A program made the translations under genes and the position numbers. DNA of 64,000 nt from Gadus chalcogrammus (taxonomy: Eukaryota > Chordata > Actinopteri > Gadiformes > Gadidae). Shown piece by piece: positions 42,084 to 52,062 of this stretch. Under the pieces are notes generated by a model. It was not told the origin of the DNA and made no database searches. It saw only the letters and a program-made list of their open reading frames with translations. Within the stretch, counting starts at the first letter, position 1, and every line of letters starts with the position of its first letter. Where the stretch lies: NCBI RefSeq assembly GCF_026213295.1, contig NC_079416.1, positions 1,012,083 through 1,076,082 on the forward strand. The letters are read 5' to 3'.

Positions 42084-42720
42084 ATATATACACCTCCACA
42101 CACACATTAACACACATCAGCTCAGCCACAATATATTAATTAATATATACACCTCCACACACACATTAACACACATCAGCTCAGCCACAATATATTAATT
42201 AATATATACACCTCCACACACACATTAACACACAACAGCTCAGCCACAATATATTAATTAATATATACACCTCCACACACACATTAACACACATCAGCTC
42301 AGCCACAATATATTAATTAATATATACACCTCCACACACACATTAACACACATCAGCTCAGCCACAATATATGAATTAATATATACACCTCCACACACAT
42401 TAACACACATCAGCTCAGCCACAATATATTAATTAATACATACACCTCCACACACACATTAACACACATCAGCTCACCCACAATATATTAATTAATATAT
42501 ACACCTCCACACACACACATTAACACACATCAGCTCAGCCACAATATATTAATTAATGCATACACATCCACACACACATTAACACACATCAGCTCAGCCA
42601 CAACATATTAATTAATATATACACCCCCACACACACATTAACACACATCAGCTCAGCCACAATATATTAATTAATATATACACCTCCACACACACATTAA
42701 CACACATCAGCTCAGCCACA
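42084..42720 (+). repeat. 59-bp minisatellite, 11 copies
   Basis: The unit contains TACACCTCCACACACACATT, AACACACATCAGCTCAGCC and ACAATATATTAATTAATA. Eleven CAGCTCA words are spaced about 59 bp apart, with sporadic substitutions and CA-length changes. Confidence 0.95.
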
Positions 42721-42759
42721 TAGATACCCTGGTATCCTGGTCAATCTGATGCCACCTCT

Positions 42760-43130
42760 AATTAATTTAATTCGGCCTCGTTAAGTCACCTCACCGTCAC
42801 TCCCGAGCGCCGACGGCCGAGTGGAACCACCGACCCGAAGCCTCGACCGAACAAGACGATGTTCAAAAGGACCAGTCACGATCCCACGGGGCATAAAGTT
42901 AGGGATTGGACTATTAGATCCATCCAGCCCGTAGTGATCATCGGTGACTCAACTCTGAGTCGGGTCCCTCCCCACACACACACAGACATCCACATGGAGA
43001 GTTATCCCGGTGCCAAATAGCAATACGTCACACAGGTCTGAGATACACATCCAAGATTGCGGTGCTCTCTCTTGGCCTCAACCACAGGGACAGCCTGTTG
43101 GAGTCGGCCCACCAGGACCCCCACAACAAC
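42760..43130 (+). pseudogene. SGNH-hydrolase module B, locus 2
   Basis: Nucleotide match to locus 1 module B from TTAATTCGGCCTCGTTAAGT through the GATCATCGGTGACTCAA segment (GDS motif). It breaks at a TAG near 43018 and by frame change, and is cut off after GTGCTCTCTCTTGG, the remains of block III. Not translatable. Confidence 0.6.
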
Positions 43131-43149
43131 CTCACCGGCCCCCGCGGGG

Positions 43150-43245
43150 CCCTGTTTATAGCATGATAAACCATGAAAATACTTTTCAGATATCCCATAG
43201 TTAGATAAGCACATTTATTATTTGAAATGTACATATAATACCTAT
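43150..43245 (-). repeat. Copy of the 50.5-kb repeat, inverted
   Basis: GATATCCCATAGTTAGATAA and surrounding bases are the reverse complement of 50550-50642, and a third copy in the 50.5-kb orientation precedes the gap at about 51360-51418. Confidence 0.85.
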
Positions 43246-43287
43246 TGATGCTAACACTGGAGGTGAGGGCCCCACTCTCTCAGGCCT

Positions 43288-43339
<52 letters not shown>

Positions 43340-44005
43340 CTGCTATATTCAGTGTGTCTTCAATAATCCCCTAGAACTTCTCAATATGTTATATATATAT
43401 GGTTGGAGGTCCTCCACATCCCCGCTGAGAAGTGGGAGACCCCCCCCCACCCATCTACGAGGCTAGACACACACACACACACACATGAACTAACATGCAC
43501 AAACAAACAAACACACACACACACACACGTACTTACATAAACACACACACACAATAACACACACGTACACAAACACAGTCTTAGCGTGTCAAGATGTAAC
43601 CACCGTCATGGCCCCCCCAGCGTCTAACATAGTGCTGTTTGACTCAACATGGCCGCTCTGACGGCTGCAGACTCAAACGCTTCACTCTGTTCCTACTGGT
43701 TGAAGCTGAATTATTTAACAAATCAGCATCGTTCATTTTTGTTATTCAACACGCACACACACAAACACACAGTTCTGGGAAGTCAAATTCAGTCACTGTG
43801 GTGAAAGGATAAATTAGGTTGTACTAACATACCTTGAAGGAAACTTTTATTACGTGTTCATTTAGTGGGGTTGGGTTGATGTTGGGTAATCCAAAACTGG
43901 AGGGAGAGAGGAAGACAGGGGGGAGAGGGAGACCGGGGGGGGAAGGGGGGGGGAGGAGAGAGAACGAGAGACAGAGAGAGTGTAAAGCATTATTCTCTAA
44001 TAAAA
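43246..44005. other. Microsatellite-rich stretch
   Basis: (TC)n at 43292-43337, CA-rich tracts at 43467-43567, and a purine-rich GGGAGA tract at 43905-43980. The end (GCATTATTCTCTAATAAAACG) is the start of a repeat interrupted by the two LINEs that follow and continued at 50161. Confidence 0.7.
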
Positions 44006-44009
44006 CGAG

Positions 44010-44730
44010 AAACAACTTTCTCCTGGCTGCAGGAGTTGATGCTCTACTTTGTCGGTGGATCTTAAACTTCCTGTCCAGTAGGAAACAGTGTGTTAAAATG
44101 GGCACAAGAATAATGTGCCCATTTTTATCGTGCAGCCATTGAAAAGCGTGCTCACCTTCTCCCTCCTGGTCTGGTATGGTAGTGCTACCAGCCAGGGCAA
44201 ACAACAGCTTGAGAGGGTAGTACGCAGGGCCTCTGAAATCATTGGCTGTAGTCTGCCTACCATAGGCTCGCACTATGACACCATAATTTCAAGGAAAACT
44301 AGGAAGATCATCTCTGACCCCTCTCATCCAGCACACCACTTATTCACACTCTTACCATCAGGGAGGAGGTACAGAAGCATCACAAGTAAAACATCACGCT
44401 TTAGGGATAGTACCTATCTACAAGCTATACGCCACTTGAACAAATACTAAGCACTTTAAGGTCTTTAAGATCATCATGGTCTACCTCACTTGCAGTTTTT
44501 GCACCACTGTACTGTACTTTACTGCTGTCATTCCCCGCGAACCATGCATTGTGTGTTTTTCATGTGTGTTAAGTGTTGTGCTCCTTGTTATTTATGTGCC
44601 GTTTTGGCTTTCTGCCTTGTAATGTTGTGTTGTTATGTTGCTGTGTAATACATGTGAGCACACCAAAACAAATTCCTGTCAACTGTATTTTATATACTGT
44701 TGAAATGGCTATAATAAACTTGAACTTGAG
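44010..44730 (+). mobile_element. 5'-truncated Rex1-like LINE 3' end
   Basis: Begins with an RT fragment (LLCRWILNFLSSRKQCVKMG), then after a deletion the conserved C-terminal part of ORF2: FSLLVWYGSATSQGK, RRASEIIGCSLPTI, SDPSHPAHHLFTLLPSGRRY and RFRDSTYLQAIRHLN (ORF about 44115-44450). A 3' UTR follows, ending TATAATAAACTTGAACTTGA. GAGAAA flanks both sides and may be the target duplication. Naming as Rex1-like is from family memory. Confidence 0.7.
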
Positions 44731-45204
44731 AAATCATCGGCTGAAAACACGAGAACATTTAGGCAAGGCAAGGCAACTTTATTTATATAGCACTTTTCAT
44801 ACACAAGGCAGACTCAAAGTGCTTCACATATAAACATTGTTATACAATAAAATAAAATAATAGATAAGTAAAAGAAAACATATGCAAAGAAATGAGTAAA
44901 ATAGAAAGTGCAATGTATTTAAGATCAGATCAACAGTCTCTCTGGTATCCGCGTCGGGACTCCAACCCGACCTAAAAGGAACTTGGTACTTTCTCTGGGA
45001 CTCCAACCCGGATTCTAGTAACCCTTATCCTTTCTCTCTGGTATCAGATCATGTATCTTTCTGGTAAGAATAGAAAATTTAATTGAAAGTTAAAAAGGCT
45101 TTTTAGTAAGTAAAATTGAAAGTGCAATGTATTTTAGAAAGTGAGAAAATTAAATTGAAAGTTAAAAAGGCATTTTAGTAAAATAAAGGTAAAGTATTTA
45201 AGAT

Positions 45205-48162
45205 TTAGCAGAAAGCTAAAGCAAACATAAAAGTCTTCAATCTTGTTTTGAAGGTGCTCAGAGTTGGGGCAAGTCTTAAATCCTCAGGGAGTTTATTCCA
45301 GCTATTTGTTGCATAGTAACTAAATCCTGCTTTCCCATGTTTCGTGTTTACTCTGGGGATAATTAACAGATTGGTCTCAGAAGATCTTAGTGTTCTAGAA
45401 GGCTTATGTAGTGGAAGCATATCAGTTAAATATTTTGGGCCTAAACCATGTAGGGATTTATAGGTTAGCAACATGATTTTAAAATAAATTCTCTGACCTA
45501 CAGGAAGCCAATGTAACGATTTAAGAATTGGTGTAATATGTTCAAATTTTTTGGTCTTTGTTAAAACTCTAGCAGCAGCATTCTGAACAAGCTGAAGCTT
45601 CCTTAGAGTTTGTTTTGGGAGACCTGTAAGGAGACCATTGCAGTAATCAAGCTTACTAGTGATAAAGGCATGTACAAGTTTTTGTAAGTCTTCGGTGGAC
45701 ATGAGCCCTCTAAGTCTTGCTACATTTTTAAGGTGATAATATGCAGATTTTGTAACTGATTTGATGTGACTTTCGAAATGTAAATCAGAATCCATGATAA
45801 CCCCTAGATTTCTGGCTTTGATTGAGGTTTTCAGGGACAGAGAGTGAAGGTGTTGGGTTACTTTAAGCCTTTCCGTTTTAGCACCAAATACAATTATCTC
45901 TGTTTTATCCTCATTTAGCTGAAGGAAATTTCGGCACATCCAGTCTTTCACTTGCTCAATGCACTGGCACAGCAGATCTATGGGCCGATAGTCATTTGGT
46001 GATAGCGATACATAGATTTGCGTGTCATCAGCATAGCAATGATGGTCAATATTGTTATTATGCATGATTTGCCCTAGTGGGAGCATGTAGATGTTGAATA
46101 AAGAGGGTCCTAAGATTGAACCTTGTGGGACTCCACACATCACGTTGGTTGATTCTGATACAAAGTCGCCGATGGAAACAAAGTAGTTCCTATTTTGTAG
46201 GTAGGATCTGAACCAATTTAAGACTGTGCCTGAAAGCCCCACCCAGTTTTCTAACCTGTCCAAAAGTATTGTATGGTCTACAGTGTCGAATGCAGCACTG
46301 AGGTCTAGTAGCATTAGTATTGAGGTTTTGCCAGAGTCTGTGTTAAGACGGATATCGTTTACAACGTTAATGAGGGCGGTCTCAGTGCTGTGCAGGGGTC
46401 GAAATCCTGATTGGAAGGTGTCATAACAACCAGTTGATGCCAGGAAGTGATTAAGTTGCTGGAGGACAACTTTCTCAATGATTTTACTTATGAAGGGCAG
46501 ATTTGATATTGGTCTGTAGTTGTTAATAGTAGAGGTATCTAGGCTCCGCTTTTTTAAAAGGGGTTTCATAACTGCAGTTTTCAGGGCTTTTGGGAAGTTG
46601 CCTGACTGGAGAGAGTTGTTAACTATCTGCAATATGTCTATTGCTAGGCAGTCAAAAACATTCTTAAAGAGGTTGGTAGGTAAAGAATCAAGGCAACAGG
46701 TGGATGGCTTTAGTTGTGTAACAGTTTCCACAAGAGTTTTAGGATCAATAACATTAAAGCATGCCATCCCTGCCACGTTACTTTTGCCTGAACAGGGTGG
46801 TAGTCCAACATTTTTGTTTGAAGTGGAGATATTGATGGTGCGTCTGATGCCTTCAATTTTATCAGTATAAAAAGCTGCAAACTCATTGCATTTCTGCGTG
46901 GAATGGAGATCAGGTGGAATTTGTGTTGGGGGGTTGGTCAGTCTGTCAACAGTTGCAAATAGGGTTTTTGCATTATTATTATTGGATTTAATGATATTGG
47001 AGAAAAATGTTTCTCTAGCACTTTTAAAGTCTGAATTGTAGGCACGGAGGCTCTCTTTGTAGATATCATGGTGAATATGAAGTTTTGTTTTACGCCAGAT
47101 GCGTTCAACCTTCCTGCATTCTTTTTTCTGTGCTGTTACAGAAGCAGCTTTTCTCCAGGGTGCCTTTTGCTTTCCAGAAATCGTTTTAACCTTATAAGGT
47201 GCAATGACATCCATGACTTTCAAAATGTTCAAATTAAAGTTTTCTACAAGATCATCAGCAGAACATGGGTTGAGAGGTGGTAGTAAGGAGATGGCCTTTC
47301 TAAAAAGTACATACGATTCTTCATTGATATACCGTTTTTTGACAGTATTTGATTTTGTCTGTATGTCGGGAATAAAAGATATATTAAAGAAAACACAAAA
47401 GTGGTCAGACAAGGAAGGATCAGTCACAGAGAGATCAGAAACATTGAGGCCCTTTGTGATAACCAGGTCTAGAGTGTGGCCCTTACAATGAGTAGTCTCT
47501 TTCACATGTTGGGACAGTTCAAATGTGTCCAAAATGGTAAAAAGTTTTTTTGCACACTTGTCATTCAAATCATCAGTATGAAAATTGAAGTCACCAGTTA
47601 TAACTAGACAGTCAAAGTCTGTGGAGATGCTAGACAATAATTCTGTGAATTCATCGAAAAAATTTGCAGAGTATGTGGGTGGCCTGTAAATAATTAATAG
47701 GAGAACTCTGGGGGAGCATTTCAATACAGCACAAAGGTATTCGAATGATGGAAAATCACCAAATAACATCTGTTTCCCCTGAAAATCATTTTTAAATATA
47801 ACAGCAACCCCTCCACCTCTTTTTCCAGATCTACATGCATCAAAAAAGTTATAGTTGGGAGGAGCTGTCTCTATCAGAACGGTTGCACTGTTATTTTGTT
47901 CCAGCCATGTTTCAGTTAAAAACATAAAATCCAGATTAGAGGTGGTAATAAAATCATTAACTAAAAATGATTTGTTATTAAGAGACCTAACATTAAGTAG
48001 ACCCATCCTGATGGTATTGTTGATAGGCTTTAAGGTTGTTTTTGGTTTGGAGGAAATATGTATGAGATTTGTGGGGTTAGCAGTGTGTCTAAGTTTCCCT
48101 TTGTTTACTCTCTTAGTGGTTACAGCAGGAATGCAAAAGTTGCCATGTTTTGACATAGGCAA
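45205..48162 (-). CDS. L2 ORF2: endonuclease and reverse transcriptase, 985 aa, intact
   Basis: The EEP endonuclease spans about residues 52-260: LLNVRSLNNK (N57), FLTETWL (E84), VITGDFNFH (D191, N193), GHTLDLVIT and SLSDHF (D253, H254). Reverse transcriptase blocks follow: KPLLKKRSLDTSTINNYRPI, GFRPLHSTETAL, LMLLDLSAAFDTVDH, GVPQGSILGPSLF and YADD at residues 710-713. The C-terminus has the usual L2 blocks LKSLHWLPVGQRI and NSWNKLPEDLR. No stop or frameshift. It nicks target DNA and copies the LINE RNA. Upstream ORF1 lies 66 bp away on the same strand. Confidence 0.93.
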   Translation of the reverse strand: MPMSKHGNFCIPAVTTKRVNKGKLRHTANPTNLIHISSKPKTTLKPINNTIRMGLLNVRSLNNKSFLVNDFITTSNLDFMFLTETWLEQNNSATVLIETAPPNYNFFDACRSGKRGGGVAVIFKNDFQGKQMLFGDFPSFEYLCAVLKCSPRVLLLIIYRPPTYSANFFDEFTELLSSISTDFDCLVITGDFNFHTDDLNDKCAKKLFTILDTFELSQHVKETTHCKGHTLDLVITKGLNVSDLSVTDPSLSDHFCVFFNISFIPDIQTKSNTVKKRYINEESYVLFRKAISLLPPLNPCSADDLVENFNLNILKVMDVIAPYKVKTISGKQKAPWRKAASVTAQKKECRKVERIWRKTKLHIHHDIYKESLRAYNSDFKSARETFFSNIIKSNNNNAKTLFATVDRLTNPPTQIPPDLHSTQKCNEFAAFYTDKIEGIRRTINISTSNKNVGLPPCSGKSNVAGMACFNVIDPKTLVETVTQLKPSTCCLDSLPTNLFKNVFDCLAIDILQIVNNSLQSGNFPKALKTAVMKPLLKKRSLDTSTINNYRPISNLPFISKIIEKVVLQQLNHFLASTGCYDTFQSGFRPLHSTETALINVVNDIRLNTDSGKTSILMLLDLSAAFDTVDHTILLDRLENWVGLSGTVLNWFRSYLQNRNYFVSIGDFVSESTNVMCGVPQGSILGPSLFNIYMLPLGQIMHNNNIDHHCYADDTQIYVSLSPNDYRPIDLLCQCIEQVKDWMCRNFLQLNEDKTEIIVFGAKTERLKVTQHLHSLSLKTSIKARNLGVIMDSDLHFESHIKSVTKSAYYHLKNVARLRGLMSTEDLQKLVHAFITSKLDYCNGLLTGLPKQTLRKLQLVQNAAARVLTKTKKFEHITPILKSLHWLPVGQRIYFKIMLLTYKSLHGLGPKYLTDMLPLHKPSRTLRSSETNLLIIPRVNTKHGKAGFSYYATNSWNKLPEDLRLAPTLSTFKTRLKTFMFALAFC

Positions 48163-48228
48163 CCTTGGGTTCAGCAGATTATGCGAAACGTCCTTTATAC
48201 TTTGTCTACGGCTGAACCCTTTTTTGTC

Positions 48229-49374
48229 TCAGTAATACTCAGGACTACTATCAGTACAGGGGGCGGGGGGCTGGGGTGCCCTCCGCTTTGGTGTTATCAG
48301 CCTGTGGGAATGACCTGGCGATGCTATCATTGACACAGATGCAAGATTGATGCCAACAGATTCCTGTTTCTTAAATTCAGCTGGAAAATCGCAAAGGGAG
48401 GAGACAGTGGAGCTGGAGTTGTTGTGGCTATGGGAGAGATGAGGCGGGGGGTGGCCGTTCCTCGCCAAGCCAGCATCAGCGATGGGGGAGGGCACGGTAT
48501 CCATGGTGTCGGGCAGGCTGTTGTCTCTCTTCAAGGTCTTTGGTCTGTAATGCAGAGGAGGGGGGGGGGGGTGGCCGTTCCTCGTCAAGCCAGCATCAGC
48601 GATTGGGGAAGGCACAGTGTTGATGGCGTCGGGCGGGCTGTTGTCTCTCTTCAAGGTCTGTGGGCTGTCTGCTATCTGTGTGTCAGATAGTGGCAGAGTA
48701 GATGTGTGGGGGAGGCTGTAGTCTCTCTTCTTCTCAACCTGTGCTCTGATTGTGGCCTGTGCGTCAGACCATGGCAAGATTGTGGCCTGTGCGTAAAGCG
48801 AGAAGAGAAGATTGTCCCTCAACAGTTCTGAGCCTAACCTGTTTGGGTGTAGGCCATCTGCTCTGAAAATATATTTGCGCCCCCAGAATAAGTTGAAATT
48901 GTCAATAAAGCCCCTTCCTCTTTCATTGCAGACTCTGGAAAGCCATGTATTCAGTGCAAGTAGACGACTGAATCTGTTTATTCCCCTGTCAACTGCTGGT
49001 ATGGGTCCACTGATGAATGAGTTGATGTGTATTTTGTCCAGTGTATCCAATATGTAATCCCTCTTCAGAAGTTCTGACTGTTCTCTTTGAATACCATTAG
49101 ATCCTGCATGCACAATAATCTGTGAGATTTTGGGGTTTTCCAATATGATTTTGGCTAGTTTATGGTTGATATCACTAACCATTCCATATGGGAAGTTGCA
49201 TGTTTTGATCTTCTTACCGGTTATATCCTTGATGGTTGAGTCTCCTATAATCAGAGTGTCTGGTTCATCTGCTTCCTCTGAGATGGGCCCTTGTTGGACG
49301 GTGGCAGACACATGCGCAGCCCGCCTCCGTGGCGACTGTTGTTCCATGTCTGTCCGTACCGTCTGTCCGGACAC
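48229..49374 (-). CDS. L2 ORF1, C-terminal SGNH-hydrolase part, 381 aa
   Basis: Contains a complete SGNH/GDSL esterase fold: LIIGDSTIKDI (Ser in GDS), IIVHAGSNGIQ (block III), and FRADGLHPNRLG with the catalytic Asp-x-x-His. Such an esterase is known in ORF1 of L2/CR1-clade LINEs. The C-terminal third is Ser/Pro rich and carries an internal duplication (two TLKRDNSLPDTMDT-like units and two ARNGHPPPP-like units). The ATG lies inside a duplicated segment shared with the upstream frame (49251-50030), so the true protein probably began upstream and was split by a frameshift. Confidence 0.8.
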   Translation of the reverse strand: MSGQTVRTDMEQQSPRRRAAHVSATVQQGPISEEADEPDTLIIGDSTIKDITGKKIKTCNFPYGMVSDINHKLAKIILENPKISQIIVHAGSNGIQREQSELLKRDYILDTLDKIHINSFISGPIPAVDRGINRFSRLLALNTWLSRVCNERGRGFIDNFNLFWGRKYIFRADGLHPNRLGSELLRDNLLFSLYAQATILPWSDAQATIRAQVEKKRDYSLPHTSTLPLSDTQIADSPQTLKRDNSPPDAINTVPSPIADAGLTRNGHPPPPPLHYRPKTLKRDNSLPDTMDTVPSPIADAGLARNGHPPPHLSHSHNNSSSTVSSLCDFPAEFKKQESVGINLASVSMIASPGHSHRLITPKRRAPQPPAPCTDSSPEYY

Positions 49375-50030
49375 ATTTCAGGGGTCAGGGGTGCACAGGT
49401 GGCCGAGGCATGCGCAGCTCGCCTCCATGGCGACTGGTTCATGTTCTGTCTCTGTCCGCACTGTCCATCCGGACGCATCTCGGGGCTCAGGGGTGCATGG
49501 GTGGCAGGCTCGTTCGTGGACTCTTGAAGTGGCAGGAACCGGTTCTTCAGTGGCAGGGTTGATTTCAGTGACGGGCTAATCCGGCTGATAACTTTAGCTT
49601 TGGGTAGTTTAGCATTTGGTGTTGAGTGAACTTGTTGATTCACTTTGGTATGTTGTTTTGGCTTAGCGCCGACTCTGTGCCAGTGAAACGCAGCTGGAAC
49701 TGTCTCTCTCTTGTCCAGCTTCGGGAAGGATACAGTGTAGCTTTGATCATCTTGCTGTATCTGAGTGAGCTCAGCAAACTCACCCATCGGCACTGTATCC
49801 TGTAGGGGTCCTTTGCATTTTTCTAATGCTGCTAGTCTCGTTTCAATTAAAGCCACCGTCTGTTGCAGTTTGGTGCAGTCTGTGCATTTCCCAGTCTCCG
49901 TGCCTGAGATATCCGAGTACAGAGGCATGTTGGCGATAGGAAAGTCCAAGGCTTTTTCTGCGGTCTGATCCGGGAGTAAAAAGTGCCAAAAAGTATTGTT
50001 GAATCGAGCGATGGAGGACGACGAAAACAA
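49251..50030 (-). CDS. L2 ORF1, N-terminal coiled-coil part, 259 aa, frameshifted from the esterase
   Basis: Contains CTDCTKLQQTVALIETRLAA, a short Cys pair plus coiled coil typical of ORF1 oligomerisation, then a basic Ser/Pro-rich region. Near its end a unit PEM(R/C)PD...RRAAHASAT occurs twice. The second unit is 4 bp shorter in DNA, which moves the rest of the protein out of the frame of the esterase part. The remaining 40 residues of this ORF are the wrong frame of the esterase start. In an undamaged copy both would be one ORF1; a programmed shift is less likely. Confidence 0.65.
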   Translation of the reverse strand: MFSSSSIARFNNTFWHFLLPDQTAEKALDFPIANMPLYSDISGTETGKCTDCTKLQQTVALIETRLAALEKCKGPLQDTVPMGEFAELTQIQQDDQSYTVSFPKLDKRETVPAAFHWHRVGAKPKQHTKVNQQVHSTPNAKLPKAKVISRISPSLKSTLPLKNRFLPLQESTNEPATHAPLSPEMRPDGQCGQRQNMNQSPWRRAAHASATCAPLTPEMCPDRRYGQTWNNSRHGGGLRMCLPPSNKGPSQRKQMNQTL

Positions 50031-50160
50031 ACTATATACTGTTAGGTATTATGATCATGAAATAAAATAAGATAAAGTAGATCTGAACGATAAATTAAGT
50101 AGTTTTTTCCAATGCCTAGCGGAGCTTCAGGAAACATGACCTCTCTGCTGCTGATAAAGG

Positions 50161-50642
50161 CATTTAGTTGGATCCACTGAGTTGTTTATTGCAATTATGC
50201 TTCATTAACAAATGAGACAGAAAAATAGTCCCTTACATGTACACGATAAACATGAGGACTAAAACAATAGAAGCAGCAGACTTTACAAATCATCAACAGG
50301 TGTGCACATATCTTTAATAACTGAACATGTTCTGCGGCCGCTTGGTTCCCAACAGAAAACAAAAAATCAAGATTCAGTTTAAAGTAATTTACAACATGCA
50401 ACATTATCCCATAGACATCTTGGTTATTATGGATAAAACATAACATCTGCTTTAAATCAGGTTGCAAATCAGAATTATGACAAAAATGATGATATAAGAG
50501 GCATTAAGACTTATACTGGTGAAGTCTGAAAATATATAAAGATTTACCATCAATAGGTATTATATGTACATTTCAATAATAAATTGCTTATCTAACTATG
50601 GGATATCTGAAAAGTATTTTCATGGTTTATCATGCTATACTT
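50161..50642. repeat. Repeat unit copy A (right part)
   Basis: Direct repeat of 50985-51418, starting GTTGGATCCA and ending with the GGTATTATATGTACATTTCA / AACTATGGGATATC segment. It is probably the 3' part of an unclassified element, interrupted on its left by the L2 and Rex1-like insertions. No coding capacity. Confidence 0.8.
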
Positions 50643-50645
50643 TAA

Positions 50646-50771
<126 letters not shown>

Positions 50772-50935
50772 TGTGTGTATCCCGGGCGTCTGTCTGTGGT
50801 TTCTTTCTACAACCGACACAGAAACACTGAGGCAACAGACCCCCCCCCCCAACCAAAACCCAGGAGGAGGGTCCAAGAATAATTTCGGAAAAACATTTGT
50901 TGTTCTATTAATAATTTTTCTGAAGGCACTTATGG

Positions 50936-51418
50936 AAGCATTATTCACTAATAAAACGAGAAATCATCGGCTAAACACACAAGAACATTCAGTTGGATCC
51001 ATTGAGTTGTTTATTGCAATTATGCTTCATAAACAAATAAGACAGATAAATAGTCCCTTACATGTACACAATTAACACGAGGACTAAAACAATAGAAGCA
51101 GAAGACTTTACAAATCATCAACAGGTGAGCACGTATCATTAATAACTGAACATGTTCTGCGACCGCTTGGTTCCCAACAGAGCACAAAAAAAATCAAGAT
51201 TCAGTCTTAAGTAATTTACAACATTATCCCATCTTCGTTATTATGAATAAAATATAAAATCTGCTTTAAATCAGGTCATAAATCAGGATTATGACAAAAA
51301 TGATGATATCAGAGCCCTTAAGACCAAAACTGGTGAAGTCTAAAAATATACAAACATATAGGTATTTTATATACATTTCAAATAATAAATGTGCTTATCT
51401 AACTATGGGAGATCTTAA
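50936..51418. repeat. Repeat unit copy B, running into the gap
   Basis: Uninterrupted version of the sequence GCATTATTCACTAATAAAAC to GTTGGATCCATTGAG and onward, collinear with 43985-44005 + 44735-44763 + 50161-50642. It ends at the N run. Confidence 0.85.
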
Positions 51419-51518
51419 NNNNNNNNNNNNNNNNNNNNNNNNNNNNNNNNNNNNNNNNNNNNNNNNNNNNNNNNNNNNNNNNNNNNNNNNNNNNNNNNNN
51501 NNNNNNNNNNNNNNNNNN
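51419..51518. other. Assembly gap (100 N)
   Basis: A run of exactly 100 N, the conventional placeholder for a gap of unknown size. It lies at the end of a local duplication, so sequence may be missing or collapsed here. Confidence 0.99.
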
Positions 51519-52062
51519 TGTTGGCTTGGACCCCTAAAGAAAAACGTTTTTTTTTTTTATCAAATAAAATTTGCGCGGGACATATACGCGCGGTAGCGCA
51601 TGCGCTGTCAACAGCAGTTGAAAGCCGTCAACAGTAGTTACGCACTCCTAAACGTTGGCATGGCGGAGGGGAAACGAGCTAAGACCAGCGACGGCGCTAC
51701 ACCGGGGCTAAGGGGTGCTATAGCCCCGGCAAAAAAATGTAGCCCCAGTTAAGCCCCTCTAGCATTTTAGCACTGTTTTGCAAATGTCGAGGATTTTGAG
51801 AAATGTACCAAAGCGACTGAGAAAAACTGTAAAGGTTCATATGTATGCATTCTGTTCCAAATCCACGCTTGCGTGTTTGTACTGCGCCCGTACCCCGTTT
51901 ACCCTATGCTGCGCCTGCGTGTGTGTGAGAGAGAGAGGGGACAAGAGGGGGGGGGCGGGGGGAGTCTTTTGTTTATATCACCTATTTGTTTATATACTCG
52001 CGCGTTAAATAAAGGTTAATAAGGTTAGCTGCAAATGGATGTTTAAATAAGGCTAGCTGAAA
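51519..52062. other. Upstream part of the hAT element
   Basis: About 51690-51770 contains repeated GGGGCTA / TAGCCCC words that can fold (CCGGGGCTAAGGGGTGCTAT against ATAGCCCCGG). The true terminus is not resolved and may lie in the gap. Confidence 0.4.

Larger units (their letters stand above)
39830..43130 (+). mobile_element. Locus 2 of the two-module SGNH repeat element
   Basis: Order on the plus strand: His/Pro/Thr-rich ORFs, SGNH module A, a 59-bp minisatellite array, SGNH module B. Module B and its leader match 15250-15520 closely at the nucleotide level, and the array unit occurs once at the corresponding place in locus 1. The same order at two sites 25 kb apart argues for a repeated element rather than chance. 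Ends are not defined. The plus strand is strikingly poor in G through most of the element. Confidence 0.55.
44764..50160 (-). mobile_element. Full-length L2-clade LINE with two ORFs and target duplication
   Basis: The minus-strand element starts near 50160 and ends in a (GCCTT)n-type tail at 44764. CATTTAG flanks it at 44757-44763 and 50161-50167. It carries ORF1 (broken once) and an intact ORF2. The 3' end AAAGTGCTATATAAATAAAG is typical of fish L2/CR1 LINEs. A second copy occupies 62303-64000. Removing it restores the repeat AGAACATT(T)AGTTGGATCC that is uninterrupted at 50980-51000. Confidence 0.9.

Noticed and set aside
48424..49579. Plus-strand ORFs over the L2
   Set aside because: Antisense shadows of ORF1; the minus-strand frames have recognised domains.
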